Positions 34,620-43,555 of a stretch of DNA of 64,000 bases are shown piece by piece. The notes beneath the pieces are model-generated. The model was not told the origin of the DNA. It ran no database searches and saw nothing but the letters and a program-made list of their open reading frames with translations. Source of the DNA: CAYRNR01 sp964425605 (lineage in GTDB: Bacteria; Myxococcota_A; UBA796; UBA9615; CAYRNR01); the NCBI GenBank assembly GCA_964425605.1, contig CAYRNR010000023.1, forward strand, positions 9,031 through 73,030, in the 5' to 3' direction. Numbering within the stretch: the first letter of the stretch is position 1; every line of letters begins with the position of its first letter. Made by a program: the position numbers and the translations under genes.

Positions 34620-35356
34620 AGCACGCCCAGGACTGGAAGCCCTCCAAGTTCGTCGTCCGGCGGGGGCGCCTGCGCGGTTCGCGTGATCCGCGCGAGATCG
34701 CCGTCGAGTCGAGGTTGATCGCCGATATCGTCGCCCACGTCTTCGAGCGGCACCTGCCGGAGCACTGTTCGGGCCGCCTGCTCGACATGGGCTGCGGCAA
34801 GGTGCCCCTGTACGGGACGTACCGCCATTGCGTCAGCGAGGTGGTCTGCGTCGACTGGGAGCACTCGGAGAGCCCGAGCCCCCACCTGGACCTCTCGTAC
34901 GATCTCTCCCGGCCGCTGCCCTTCGAGGACGGCTCGTTCGACACCGTGCTGGCGACCGACGTGCTCGAGCACATGGTGGACCCACGACAGACCTGGTCCG
35001 AGATCGCCCGCCTCCTCTCGCCCGGCGGGAAGGCCGTGGCCAGCGTCCCGTTCTGCTACTGGCTGCACGAGGAGCCCCACGACTACTATCGATTCACCGA
35101 GCACGCCCTGCGCGAGTTCGTCTCGGCCGCGGGCCTGGACCTCGTGCTCCTCGAAGCCGTGGGCGGGGCGCCCGTGGTGATCGCCGACATCCTGGCGAAG
35201 TACACGGTCCGCGCCCCCGTGATCGGCAGGCCCGCGTCGTCGGCGGTCCAGCGCGCCTTCTCGCTGGTCACCCGCCACCGGCGCCTGGCTCGCCTCGCCG
35301 CGAGCACGGACCGCCTCTGGCCCCTGTCCTACTTCCTGGTCTGTTCGAAACCCTGA
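34616..35356 (+). CDS. SAM-dependent methyltransferase
   Basis: A 246-aa class I methyltransferase. Motif I is LLDMGCGKVPLYG near residue 58; DVLEHMVDP follows near residue 118 and is typical of the Methyltransf_11 group. PGGKAVASVPF is in the next strand. Its start overlaps the upstream glycosyltransferase by four bases, which suggests that it methylates a sugar in the polysaccharide or caps the chain. It converges on the cation-transporter gene, with four bases between the stops. Confidence 0.85.
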   Translation: MKHAQDWKPSKFVVRRGRLRGSRDPREIAVESRLIADIVAHVFERHLPEHCSGRLLDMGCGKVPLYGTYRHCVSEVVCVDWEHSESPSPHLDLSYDLSRPLPFEDGSFDTVLATDVLEHMVDPRQTWSEIARLLSPGGKAVASVPFCYWLHEEPHDYYRFTEHALREFVSAAGLDLVLLEAVGGAPVVIADILAKYTVRAPVIGRPASSAVQRAFSLVTRHRRLARLAASTDRLWPLSYFLVCSKP

Positions 35357-35360
35357 GAGA

Positions 35361-36536
35361 TCACCCGTAGGCAAAGAGCGGTTCCACGCTCACCACCACT
35401 GCGCGGGCCTCGGTGCGCTCGCGGATCGCCTCGCCGACCTGTTCGGCGATCACGGAGTCCTCCTCGCCGTCGTCGCGGGCGCGAATGACGTCCATGACCA
35501 CGTTGTAGTGGTCGTCGCTGCCGATGATGCGGAGATCGTGGAAGGAGTGGAGTCGCGCGTCCGCCTCGACCACCTCCGAGACGGTGTCGTGGATCCGGGC
35601 GTAGTGCACGTGATCGCGGTTGATCGGGTCCACGTGCACCACGGCGTGGCCGTGGTCGCCGGCCACGGCGGACTGGACGGTCTCGGCCAGGGTGTGGAGC
35701 TCCAGGGCGCTCTCCTGGTCCGAGGTCTCCACGTGCAGGGACACCAGCCGCACGTCACCGTAGCTGTGGATGACGATGTCGTGGACCCCCTGCACCCCCT
35801 CCACGGCCTCGGCGATCTCGGCGATCTCGCGGATCTCCTCGGGCGAGGGGGCCTTGCCGAGGAGGGGATCGATGGCCTCGCGGGCGATGGCCAGGGCGGA
35901 CCACAGGATCACCAGGCTCACGCCCAACCCCATGATCCCGTCGAGGATGGGCAGCCCCAGCTTGCTCCCGACGATGCCCACGGCCACCAGCAGCGTGGCG
36001 AACACGTCGCTTCGGTGGTGCCACGCGTCTGCTGCGATGGCCGTGGAGCCCGACTCCGCGGCCAGGGCCAGGGCGAAGCGGCTGTTCCACTCCTTGATCC
36101 CGGCGGCCGCCACCACCACGGCCACCACCCACCACCCCGCGTCCACCGCCTGGGGGTGGAGCACCCGGTGGATGGACGACTCGAGGAACTCGATGCCCGC
36201 CACGCCCAGCAGCACCGCGATCACGATGGCGGCGACGCTCTCGATCCGGCCGTGGCCGAACGGGTGCTCGCGGTCCGCGGGCTTGCGGGCCATGCGCGAC
36301 GCGCCGATGAGCACACCCGAGGTGATGGAGTCGGCCAGGGTGTGCACCGCGTCGGCGATCAGCGCCACGGATCCGGTGAGCAGGCCGAGGGCGAGCTTGA
36401 CGGCGAACAGGACGGCGTTGAGCAGCAGCCCGATCCAGCCCTCGAGCAGGCCGTAGGCCGCCTTGCGCTCGGTGATCGTGCCCTCGGCGGGGCCGAACCG
36501 ACGGACCAGCGCGCGGGAGAGGGGGTCCATCCTCAT
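35361..36536 (-). CDS. Cation diffusion facilitator (FieF/CzcD-type) transporter
   Basis: A 391-aa efflux protein exchanging Zn2+, Fe2+ or similar divalent cations for protons. It has five to six transmembrane segments in the first 215 residues. The site-A metal ligands are seen in DAVHTLAD (about 63-70) and DAWHHRSD (about 175-182). The cytosolic C-terminal region (about 230-391) is longer than usual, with two ferredoxin-like halves containing several His residues (YARIHDTVSEVV and HSFHDL). The gene diverges from the ABC ATPase gene, with only 28 bases between the starts. No metal regulator is adjacent. Confidence 0.88.
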   Translation of the reverse strand: MRMDPLSRALVRRFGPAEGTITERKAAYGLLEGWIGLLLNAVLFAVKLALGLLTGSVALIADAVHTLADSITSGVLIGASRMARKPADREHPFGHGRIESVAAIVIAVLLGVAGIEFLESSIHRVLHPQAVDAGWWVVAVVVAAAGIKEWNSRFALALAAESGSTAIAADAWHHRSDVFATLLVAVGIVGSKLGLPILDGIMGLGVSLVILWSALAIAREAIDPLLGKAPSPEEIREIAEIAEAVEGVQGVHDIVIHSYGDVRLVSLHVETSDQESALELHTLAETVQSAVAGDHGHAVVHVDPINRDHVHYARIHDTVSEVVEADARLHSFHDLRIIGSDDHYNVVMDVIRARDDGEEDSVIAEQVGEAIRERTEARAVVVSVEPLFAYG

Positions 36537-36542
36537 GGCATT

Positions 36543-36552
36543 TTGCTACCAT
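36543..36552. promoter_or_regulatory. Shared -10-like region for divergent cation/iron transporter genes
   Basis: In the 28-base gap, TACCAT at 36547-36552 faces the ABC gene and TAGCAA (complement of 36543-36548) faces the cation transporter. The two lie 12 and 6 bases from the respective start codons, neither of which has a Shine-Dalgarno site, so leaderless or near-leaderless transcripts are possible. Confidence 0.25.
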
Positions 36553-36564
36553 GGCGCCAGCCCG

Positions 36565-37353
36565 ATGACCACCCCCTTGCTCACCGCAGCCGGCCTGTCC
36601 TTCAGCTACGGCGGCCCCAACGTCCTCGAGGACATCGGGATCGCGGTGGAGGCGGGCGAGATGGTGGGGCTGGTGGGGCCCAACGGCTCGGGCAAGTCCA
36701 CCTTGCTGAGGTTGCTCGCCGGCCTGGAACGGCCCACGGGTGGGGAGGTGCGGCTGGAGGATCGGGACGTGGCCGGGCTGTCCCGGCCAGAGCTGGCCCG
36801 CAACGTCGCGTACGTGCCCCAGGACTTCGATCTGGCCTTCACGTTCACCGTGCGCGAGGTGGTCCTCACCGGCCGGCATCCCCACATGGGGTGGCTGGCC
36901 CTGGAGAGCCGCGAGGACGTCCGCGTGGCCGAGGCCGCCATGGAGGCGGTGGGCATCGCCGACCTGGCCCAGCGGGGATTCCACACCCTGTCCGGCGGCG
37001 AACGCCAGCGCGTCGTGATCGCCGCGGCCCTGGCCCAGGAGCCGCGCCTGTTGGTCCTGGACGAACCCACCAGCAGCCTCGACCTCCACTTCCAGGACGG
37101 CCTGATGCGTGCCCTGCGCCGTCGCCTCCGGGACACGGGGACCGCCGTGGTGCTGGCCGTCCACGACCTCAACCTCGCCCTGGCCTGGTGCCCCCGGGTG
37201 TGGGTGCTGCGCGACGGCCGGGTGGCCGCGGACGGCGCGCCGCGCGATGTGCTCTCCGAGGCGCGGCTGGCCGAGGTCTACGGCCCCGGCGCGAGGGTGA
37301 TCCAGCACCAGGGCGCCACGGTGGTGCTCCCCGCCGGTCCGGAGGCGCCGTGA
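36565..37353 (+). CDS. FecE/BtuD-type ABC transporter ATP-binding protein
   Basis: A 262-aa ATPase for import of iron-siderophore, haem or cobalamin. Walker A is GPNGSGKST near residue 38, the signature is LSGGERQRV, Walker B is LLVLDEPTSSLD and the H-loop is AVHDLNLAL. The start (ATG 36565) has no clear ribosome site. The permease starts inside its stop codon (GTGA). No periplasmic binding protein or TonB-dependent receptor lies in this window, so the substrate is open. Confidence 0.9.
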   Translation: MTTPLLTAAGLSFSYGGPNVLEDIGIAVEAGEMVGLVGPNGSGKSTLLRLLAGLERPTGGEVRLEDRDVAGLSRPELARNVAYVPQDFDLAFTFTVREVVLTGRHPHMGWLALESREDVRVAEAAMEAVGIADLAQRGFHTLSGGERQRVVIAAALAQEPRLLVLDEPTSSLDLHFQDGLMRALRRRLRDTGTAVVLAVHDLNLALAWCPRVWVLRDGRVAADGAPRDVLSEARLAEVYGPGARVIQHQGATVVLPAGPEAP

Positions 37354-38375
37354 TCCCGCGGCCGACGAGCCCGGCGGCGCGTATCGCGCTGTTCTCGACG
37401 CTCAGCGCGGCGGCCCTGTTCGGCGCCGTGGTCCTCGGGCTGGTGCTGGGCAGCACCCGCATCGACCTGATCGACGCCCTGACCGGCGCGGACGAGGCGG
37501 CCTCGCAGATCCTGTTCCACGCGCGGGTCCCGCGGGTGCTCCTGGCGGTCCTCACCGGCAGCGCGCTGTCCCTCGCCGGGGTCAGCTTCCAGGCCCTGCT
37601 GCGCAACCCGCTGGCCACGCCCTACACCCTGGGGATCAGCTCCGGAGCCTCCTTCGGCGCTGCCCTGGCCCTCATCGTCGGGCCGCTGCTCGGACTCGGC
37701 AGCCTGAGCTACGGCACGGTGCCGGTGATGGCCTTCGCCGGCGCCGGCCTCGCCGTGGGGATCGTCTACTGGATCGCCCGCGGCCGCGGGCCGTCGCTGC
37801 CCACCTCCACGCTCCTGCTGGGGGGGGTCTGCATCGCGTTCTTCTTCGGCGCCATGACCCTGTTCGTGCACTACATCGCAGACCTGGGCCACAGCTACCT
37901 GATGATGCGCTGGTTGATGGGGGCGCTGGACGTGGGGGACGTCTGGGCCATCGCGCCGGCCGTGCCCGTGGTCGTGGTGGGCACCGTGATGCTGCTGAGC
38001 ATCGCCCGCAACCTCAACGTCATGGCGGGCGGCGAGGTCGTCGCTCGATCCCGCGGGGTGGACGTCAAACGCACCCAGCTCGTCGCCTACGTGGGCGCGT
38101 CGCTGATCACCGCGGCGGTGGTGGGCGTGGCCGGGCCCATCGGCTTCGTCGGCCTGGTGGTGCCCCACTCGGTGCGCCTCGTGGTGGGCCCGGATCACCG
38201 GGTCCTGATGCCGTCGGCGCTGTTGATGGGGGCGGCGTTCCTGGTGCTGTGCGATCTGGCCGGGCGCACGCTCATCGCACCCACGGAGATCCCCGTCGGG
38301 GTGATCACGGCGATGACCGGCGGGCCGTTCCTGGTGTGGTTGCTGCGCAGGGAGGGGCGGGCGGAGCGGTGGTAG
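37350..38375 (+). CDS. FecCD/BtuC-type ABC transporter permease
   Basis: A 341-aa inner-membrane permease with about ten hydrophobic segments. The VPRVLLAVLTGSALSLAGVSFQALLRNPLA stretch, TPYTLGISSGASFGA and GPIGFVGLVVPHSVR are the classic FecCD family motifs. The GTG start has GGAGG at 37341-37345 and overlaps the ATPase stop by four bases. Its stop lies three bases before the convergent gene on the minus strand. Together with the ATPase it forms the core of an importer of a metal chelate. Confidence 0.92.
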   Translation: MIPRPTSPAARIALFSTLSAAALFGAVVLGLVLGSTRIDLIDALTGADEAASQILFHARVPRVLLAVLTGSALSLAGVSFQALLRNPLATPYTLGISSGASFGAALALIVGPLLGLGSLSYGTVPVMAFAGAGLAVGIVYWIARGRGPSLPTSTLLLGGVCIAFFFGAMTLFVHYIADLGHSYLMMRWLMGALDVGDVWAIAPAVPVVVVGTVMLLSIARNLNVMAGGEVVARSRGVDVKRTQLVAYVGASLITAAVVGVAGPIGFVGLVVPHSVRLVVGPDHRVLMPSALLMGAAFLVLCDLAGRTLIAPTEIPVGVITAMTGGPFLVWLLRREGRAERW

Positions 38376-38378
38376 CGG

Positions 38379-39653
38379 CTACTCGGCGGAGGCCGGACCG
38401 TCCAGCTCCCACTCCCGCATCTGGTCGTGGGCGTTCTGCCAGGCGGACTCACGGGCGCGGGCGGCCTGATCGAGGAAGAACTCCTCGTCGCGGAACCACT
38501 CCTTGGGCTCGCGTCCCTCGCACTCGTCCTTGACCCAGGTGCGGCTGGTCTCGCCCACGTTGAGCCAGAACTCGACGCTGGGGCGCACGGTCAGGACCTC
38601 CTTGTGGAAGGCCTGGATCTGCTTGCCGCGCTTCTCGTGCAGGACGATCTTGCCGTTGTAGCCGGGGTCACACTGGTCCCAGGCACCCTCGGGGTGCTCC
38701 TCCTCGTCCCACTGGATGGTGTACCCGGCCGGGGTCAGCACCTGGGACAGGTGGAACTTGGTGCTCTCCTCGCCCCGCCCCCAGTACTTGTTGGAGGGGG
38801 CGAACTCGAGGGTGTCGTAGTGGAACTCGGTCCAGATGAGGGCCGTGGTGGACCGCAGCTCGGCGAGCTCGGCCTCGGCCTCCTGGCGGTCCGAGTCGGA
38901 GATGCCCTCGGGCATGTCCACGTAGAAGAGGATGGCCTCGCAGCTCTTGAACTCCGGGATCAGGGCGTTGCGGGCCCGGCGCACGGTGCGGTGCCAGTCC
39001 GCCAGGCAGGTGGCCGACGGCGCCCACAGGTCCTCGTTCTTCACGCAGGCACGCATCGCGTCGGCGGCGGCCTCGGCGTTGCCCTCCTCGAGCAGCTCGG
39101 CGGCCTCGTCGCCGAGCCACTGGCCCGCGCGCTCCTTGCACACGGTGGCCACCTCGGGGCGGTCCTCGTAGGCCACGCACTGGCGGATGTACTCGGTGCC
39201 CGCGTCGGCGAGCCCCTGGTTGAACTGGCGGTGGGCCACCACCCTGGACGCCACGGCAGCGGCCTCGACGCAGTACCCCACGTCGCTGATCTTGGCGCGC
39301 GCCTCGCAGATCTTCCACTGGGGGCCCGGGTGGAAGCGCAGGTCCCGCTCGTACTGCTCGGCGAACATGCCGGTCAGCCCGCGAAGCAGCACGTCGTTGC
39401 CACCCTCCACGGCCGCCTCCCGGCGGGCTTTCTGCAGCGTCGGGTACTTGGTGAGCTTCTTGATGGCCCTCGCCGCGAGCTTGCTCGCCTCGTCCGGGTT
39501 GGGCTGGGTCAGCGCAGTCCCGTCGGCGTTCTCGAGGTAGAAGCGGGCCTCCTTGACGCGGCGTTCGCCGATACCGACGTTGACCATGTCCCACACGAAC
39601 AGGCCGACCACGAGCGCCACCAGGGCGAAGACCAGGATCAGGATGTACTTCAT
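38379..39653 (-). CDS. Membrane-anchored protein of unknown function
   Basis: A 424-aa protein with a single hydrophobic segment at residues 2-24 (YILILVFALVALVVGLF), which is either an N-terminal anchor or an uncleaved signal. The rest is predicted hydrophilic, mostly helical and acidic, with several well-spaced cysteines (roughly residues 115-225) that could form disulphides outside the cytoplasm. No family is recognised. ATG 39653 has GGGAGA four bases upstream. It is read away from the lipoprotein gene at 39815, so the 161 bases between them probably hold both promoters. Confidence 0.65.
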   Translation of the reverse strand: MKYILILVFALVALVVGLFVWDMVNVGIGERRVKEARFYLENADGTALTQPNPDEASKLAARAIKKLTKYPTLQKARREAAVEGGNDVLLRGLTGMFAEQYERDLRFHPGPQWKICEARAKISDVGYCVEAAAVASRVVAHRQFNQGLADAGTEYIRQCVAYEDRPEVATVCKERAGQWLGDEAAELLEEGNAEAAADAMRACVKNEDLWAPSATCLADWHRTVRRARNALIPEFKSCEAILFYVDMPEGISDSDRQEAEAELAELRSTTALIWTEFHYDTLEFAPSNKYWGRGEESTKFHLSQVLTPAGYTIQWDEEEHPEGAWDQCDPGYNGKIVLHEKRGKQIQAFHKEVLTVRPSVEFWLNVGETSRTWVKDECEGREPKEWFRDEEFFLDQAARARESAWQNAHDQMREWELDGPASAE

Positions 39654-39814
39654 GCGATCTCCCTCTTCCGGGAGGCCCATCCTCTCCTCGATTGGCGGAT
39701 CGATGCAAGGGGAGATCAGGGAAACGTTCACCGTTGAGCGCGTGCGCGGGGTATGCTGAACGAGTCCGGTACTCCGCGATCGCGCGGTCGCGCGCCGGCA
39801 GAGGGGAGCTTCCG

Positions 39815-40579
39815 ATGGGTCTCACGAGGACATGCGCCGTGTTGCTGTTCGCGGGCGTCGCGCTGGCCGGCTGCGCCAACGAGTACACAGCCTACGACGA
39901 GGCGACCACGGCGGACACGGTCGAGGCCTACGTGGCGTTCCTGGAGCAGTACCCCGACGGGGTGAATGCGTCGGCGGCGCGCCAGCGGCTCGACGAGATC
40001 GACTGGGAGGCGGCCAAGGCCGAGCACTCCGCCGGGGCCTACGAGGAGTACCTGCGCGCCCATCCCGACGGCAAGTTCGTCGAGAAGGCCTCCCTCGAGG
40101 CGCCGAAGATGGCCTGGCAGGCGGCCGACTACAGCTCGGACCCGGCCCAGGTCCAGGGTTTCCTCGACCAGTACGGCCACGGCGCCTACGGCAAGAAGGC
40201 CACCGAGCGGCTCGCCCTGCTGGAGCTGCTACCCGCGCACCTCTCCGTCGGGGACGCCCAGCTCGAGGTGCTCACCGAGGGCAAGAAGTGGCGCGTCTTC
40301 GCCGAGGTGGAGAACGTGGGTGACGTGCCAGTGGTGGAGTCCAAGCTCCGCGTGGGCTGGAAGGACGGCGCCGGCCAGGTGGCTCGCTCCAAGGAGTGGT
40401 TCCTCAACTGCGAGGAGAAGGCTGGCGTCGACGCCCCCGCCGACCTCACCCGCCCCCTGGAGCCCGGCGAGAAGCGCACGTTCGAGTTCTTCTTCGTCGC
40501 CAAGGAGGCCTGCGACGACTGGGCCGCGGACGTGGAGCACCTCCAGCTCGACGTGGTCACCCTGAAGCTGGCCGGGTAG
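39815..40579 (+). CDS. Lipoprotein of unknown function, TPR-like region
   Basis: A 254-aa predicted lipoprotein. The lipobox LAGC puts the lipidated Cys at about residue 20. The next ~120 residues read like tetratricopeptide or tol-pal-type helical repeats (AYVAFLEQYPDGVNASAARQRL, repeated as AYEEYLRAHPDGKFVEKAS). The C-terminal ~110 residues look like a beta-sandwich of FxxxF-type strands (FAEVENVGDVPVVES), as in CARDB/DUF-type domains. An AGGGGAG lies before the ATG. It converges on the aspartate-rich lipoprotein gene three bases away. Confidence 0.7.
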   Translation: MGLTRTCAVLLFAGVALAGCANEYTAYDEATTADTVEAYVAFLEQYPDGVNASAARQRLDEIDWEAAKAEHSAGAYEEYLRAHPDGKFVEKASLEAPKMAWQAADYSSDPAQVQGFLDQYGHGAYGKKATERLALLELLPAHLSVGDAQLEVLTEGKKWRVFAEVENVGDVPVVESKLRVGWKDGAGQVARSKEWFLNCEEKAGVDAPADLTRPLEPGEKRTFEFFFVAKEACDDWAADVEHLQLDVVTLKLAG

Positions 40580-40582
40580 GCG

Positions 40583-41311
40583 CTACTCCCACTCCTCGGG
40601 CATCTCGTAGGAGACCAGCTCCACGTAGGTGGGGGTCGTGGACTCCTGCTTCACCAGCCCCAGCCCCTCGACGTAGTACGAGTCCCACCACACGATCACC
40701 TGCTCGTCGTTCTCGGTGTACGACAGGCGCATGGAGACGTGCATGGCGTCGAAGGTGCCGGCCTGGATGTCGATGGACTCCATGCCCAGCACCTCGTACC
40801 GCTCGGTGATGTGCCGGAACGCGTAGTTGTACTCGGACTGCCAGACGGAGCCCTCGGCCGCGCCCGCCTCGAGCTGGAGCACCGGCGGGTTGAACAGCAG
40901 CAGCGAACCGTCGGCCTGCTCGAGGCCGACCCGGTAGAGGTTGTCGTCGATGCAGTGGTCGAAGATGCGGTAGTCGAGGTCCCCGGTCTGCGCCACCTTC
41001 ACCTCGTCGGTCCAGTACACCCCGCCTTGCCACTCGCTCAGGCCGGTGTAGGTGGCGTCCCGGTCGGTGTCGTCCTCCATGTAGTACTCGCGGAGGAAGC
41101 CGATCTTGTACTCGGGGGCCCAGACGGGGCAGTCCTCGGGATCCGACGGGACGAACGTGTCGTCGTCGTCGTCGCCGGTGTCGTCGTCGTCGTCGTCGTC
41201 GGTGAAGGGGTTGTTGTCGTCGACGGGGTCGTCGGGCAGACACCCCCACGCCGCGAGCAGCAGCGCAGCGCACAGCCAGGACAACAGTGACGGGAGACGG
41301 CGCGTGGGCAT
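40583..41311 (-). CDS. Lipoprotein with poly-aspartate linker (lipobox AAWGC)
   Basis: A 242-aa predicted lipoprotein. The lipobox is AAWGC near residue 25. A ~25-residue run rich in Asp (about 37-50) follows, then a beta-rich domain to the end with a pair of Cys. No family is recognised; it may hold a calcyx-type metal-binding tail close to the membrane. The tract is encoded by a GTC/GTCGTC repeat on the plus strand. It is divergent from the beta-helix protein gene. Confidence 0.7.
   Translation of the reverse strand: MPTRRLPSLLSWLCAALLLAAWGCLPDDPVDDNNPFTDDDDDDDTGDDDDDTFVPSDPEDCPVWAPEYKIGFLREYYMEDDTDRDATYTGLSEWQGGVYWTDEVKVAQTGDLDYRIFDHCIDDNLYRVGLEQADGSLLLFNPPVLQLEAGAAEGSVWQSEYNYAFRHITERYEVLGMESIDIQAGTFDAMHVSMRLSYTENDEQVIVWWDSYYVEGLGLVKQESTTPTYVELVSYEMPEEWE
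41158..41201. repeat. Trinucleotide GTC repeat coding poly-Asp
   Basis: The plus strand carries two GTC runs (read as GAC Asp codons by the lipoprotein gene) separated by GCCGGT. It codes the aspartate linker after the lipobox. Similar tracts occur near 56381-56447 and 61369-61443 in two other lipoprotein genes. Such runs are prone to slippage but always in steps of three bases, so the frame is kept. Confidence 0.75.
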
Positions 41312-41398
41312 GGGCCCATCTTTAGCACATCGCGCGCGTGGCGCCAGCCAACCGCAGTCGGTAAGATCTGCGCGACCCACACCACGGAGGTGATTGCC

Positions 41399-43555
41399 GT
41401 GCCGCGTATCACGACCGCAATCCTGGCCCTGCTGGCCATCTCGATCCCGGCCCTCACAGCCCAGGCCATCATCCGCAAGGTCCCGGAGCAGTACGCCACC
41501 ATCCAGGCCGCCCTGGACGACTCGCGTGAAGGCGACATCGTGCTCGTGGCCCCGGGCAACTACGCCGAGTCGCTGCTGGTGCAGCGGTCGGTCTACCTGA
41601 TCAGCGAGGAGCCGGGTGGGGCGATCATCGACGCGGACATGGACGACGCCATCCGCGCCGAGCACCTGGACGGGGACATGATCCAGGTCATCGGGTTCAC
41701 CATCCAGAACTGCCGCGCAGGGGTGGTGGTCACCGAGTCGTCGGGCGCCGTGGTGGACACCAAGATCTCGGGCTGCATGCCCGTGGACGAGTTCGAGGAT
41801 CTGATCTCGTTCAACGGCTCCGGCGACGCCACGGTGGCGCGCGTGGAGCTCATGGCCAACGAGACCTTCGATCCCGCCACCATCGGCCTGGTGGGCATGT
41901 ACGTGGACGGCCAGTCCCTGGTGGTGGACTCGAGCATCACCGCCAGCAACGCCGCGGGGATCACCCTGCACGGCGCGTCTGCCGCGGCCACGGGCAACCT
42001 GCTGGAGAACACCAACGGCGACGCCATCACCGTGGCCGCGGAGACCTCCATGATCCGCGGCAACACCGTGGACAACTCGGACGGCACCGGCGTGGTCGTG
42101 CCCGACGGCACCGCCGTGTACATCCTCGAGAACGACATCTCCGAGGCGGAGTTCGGCATCGAGTTCTACACCGAGGGGGGCTCCATCGCCGCGGCGTGGG
42201 TGTACGACAACGACGTCCTCGAGAGCTACCAGGCCGGCGTGGCCGTCATGTCGGATCTGGGCGATCTGTTCATGGGCCACAACCGGATCACCGGCGGCGG
42301 CAGCCGCGGCATCTGGCTGCAGGACCCCGACCTGGCGGCGATGGTCCACGACAACGTGGTGGCCGACAACGAGGTCCTCGGCGTGTCCATCGGCATGGCC
42401 GCCGAGGGGTTCGTGGAGTCGTCGGACGTCACCCTCAAGCGCAACCTGATCTACGGCAACCTCAGCCAGGGGGTGACCATCCAGGACAGCGACGCGGTGC
42501 TCGTCAACAACACCATCTTCGGAAACGGCGACTACGGCATCTACCACGCCACCACCGCCGAGGAGCCCGCATTCTTCCCGACCTTCAAGAACAACATCGT
42601 CGTTGGACACGCCGAGACCGGCGTGTGGACCGACTACGCCACGTGTGACCTGACCTACTCGCTGCTGTTCGACAACGCCGTGCACGCGGACGTGTGCACC
42701 GGCGCCGACGGCGTCGTGCTGGACGAGGACCCCCTGTTCCTCGACCTGGCCAGCGGCGACTTCGCCCTGCAGGTGGGCAGCCCGGCCATGGACAGCGGCG
42801 ACCCCGATCCCATGTACGACGACGCCGACGGCAGCGCCAACGACATGGGCGCCTTCGGCGGCCCGGAGGAGGCGCCGCTGCCCGCCGACGAGCCCCCCGT
42901 CATCGCCTTCGCCGAGGAGGACGACCTGCTCGAGGGTGAGTGCCGCACCATCGCCATCCCCGAGGGGGCCGATCCCGAGGGCTTGCCCCTGTTCGTCGAG
43001 TGGTCCCTCGCCGGGGGCAGCAACGGCAGCTGGACCGCATACGGCCAGTCCATCCGCCTGTGCGGCGAGGACGACGGCGAGTTCACCTGGTCGGTGGTCG
43101 CCATCGATCCCATGGGCGGCACCGCCGAGGCCGACGGCTCCATGACCATCGTCAACCTCGCCCCCGGCATCACCTCGATCATCCCCATCACCGCCACGGC
43201 GGGCGTGGACTGGCTCTACCAGATCGAGCTGTTCGACCCCGGTTACTTCGACACCTTCGCCTACACCATCGAGAGCGCCCCCGACGGCATGACCGTGGAC
43301 GAGTTCGGGGTGGTCTCCTGGACCCCGTCGGATGCCCAGGTGGGCGACCACGTGGTGAAGTTCGTGGTCACCGACGACGACGGCGGCGAGTCGTTCCAGA
43401 TCGACACCATCACCGTCTCTGGCGCGGCGCCCACCGAGGATCCCGACGGCGAGGGCGGCTGCGAGTGCGCCCAGGGTGACCGGGCCACGCCGTCGTCCCT
43501 GGCCGCTCTGGGTCTGCTGCTGCTCGCGGCGCTGCGGAGGCGCATCGCCCGGTGA
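41399..43555 (+). CDS. Parallel beta-helix surface protein with MYXO-CTERM-like anchor
   Basis: A 718-aa exported protein. After the signal peptide (about 1-25, ending near TAQA), an IRKVPEQYATIQAALD start marks the NosD/right-handed beta-helix (CASH-type) domain, which runs to about residue 490 with many IxxNxxxxNxxGVxV coils. Two Ig-like/He_PIG-type domains follow (about 500-690). The C-terminus GGCECAQG, a hydrophobic stretch and RRR resembles the MYXO-CTERM sorting signal. GTG 41399 has the SD GGAGGTGAT five bases upstream, so the earlier GTG at 41390 is rejected. It is probably displayed on the cell surface and may bind carbohydrate. Confidence 0.85.
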   Translation: MPRITTAILALLAISIPALTAQAIIRKVPEQYATIQAALDDSREGDIVLVAPGNYAESLLVQRSVYLISEEPGGAIIDADMDDAIRAEHLDGDMIQVIGFTIQNCRAGVVVTESSGAVVDTKISGCMPVDEFEDLISFNGSGDATVARVELMANETFDPATIGLVGMYVDGQSLVVDSSITASNAAGITLHGASAAATGNLLENTNGDAITVAAETSMIRGNTVDNSDGTGVVVPDGTAVYILENDISEAEFGIEFYTEGGSIAAAWVYDNDVLESYQAGVAVMSDLGDLFMGHNRITGGGSRGIWLQDPDLAAMVHDNVVADNEVLGVSIGMAAEGFVESSDVTLKRNLIYGNLSQGVTIQDSDAVLVNNTIFGNGDYGIYHATTAEEPAFFPTFKNNIVVGHAETGVWTDYATCDLTYSLLFDNAVHADVCTGADGVVLDEDPLFLDLASGDFALQVGSPAMDSGDPDPMYDDADGSANDMGAFGGPEEAPLPADEPPVIAFAEEDDLLEGECRTIAIPEGADPEGLPLFVEWSLAGGSNGSWTAYGQSIRLCGEDDGEFTWSVVAIDPMGGTAEADGSMTIVNLAPGITSIIPITATAGVDWLYQIELFDPGYFDTFAYTIESAPDGMTVDEFGVVSWTPSDAQVGDHVVKFVVTDDDGGESFQIDTITVSGAAPTEDPDGEGGCECAQGDRATPSSLAALGLLLLAALRRRIAR

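Noticed and set aside
41158..41201. GTC repeats as a possible CRISPR or regulatory array
   Set aside because: They are single-codon repeats inside a coding frame with no spacers of regular length, and they code the Asp linker.
40583..43351. A longer minus-strand frame running over the beta-helix gene
   Set aside because: Only the part up to 41311 is the Asp-rich lipoprotein; the upstream portion is antisense to the beta-helix protein gene, and ATG 41311 gives a correct signal peptide.
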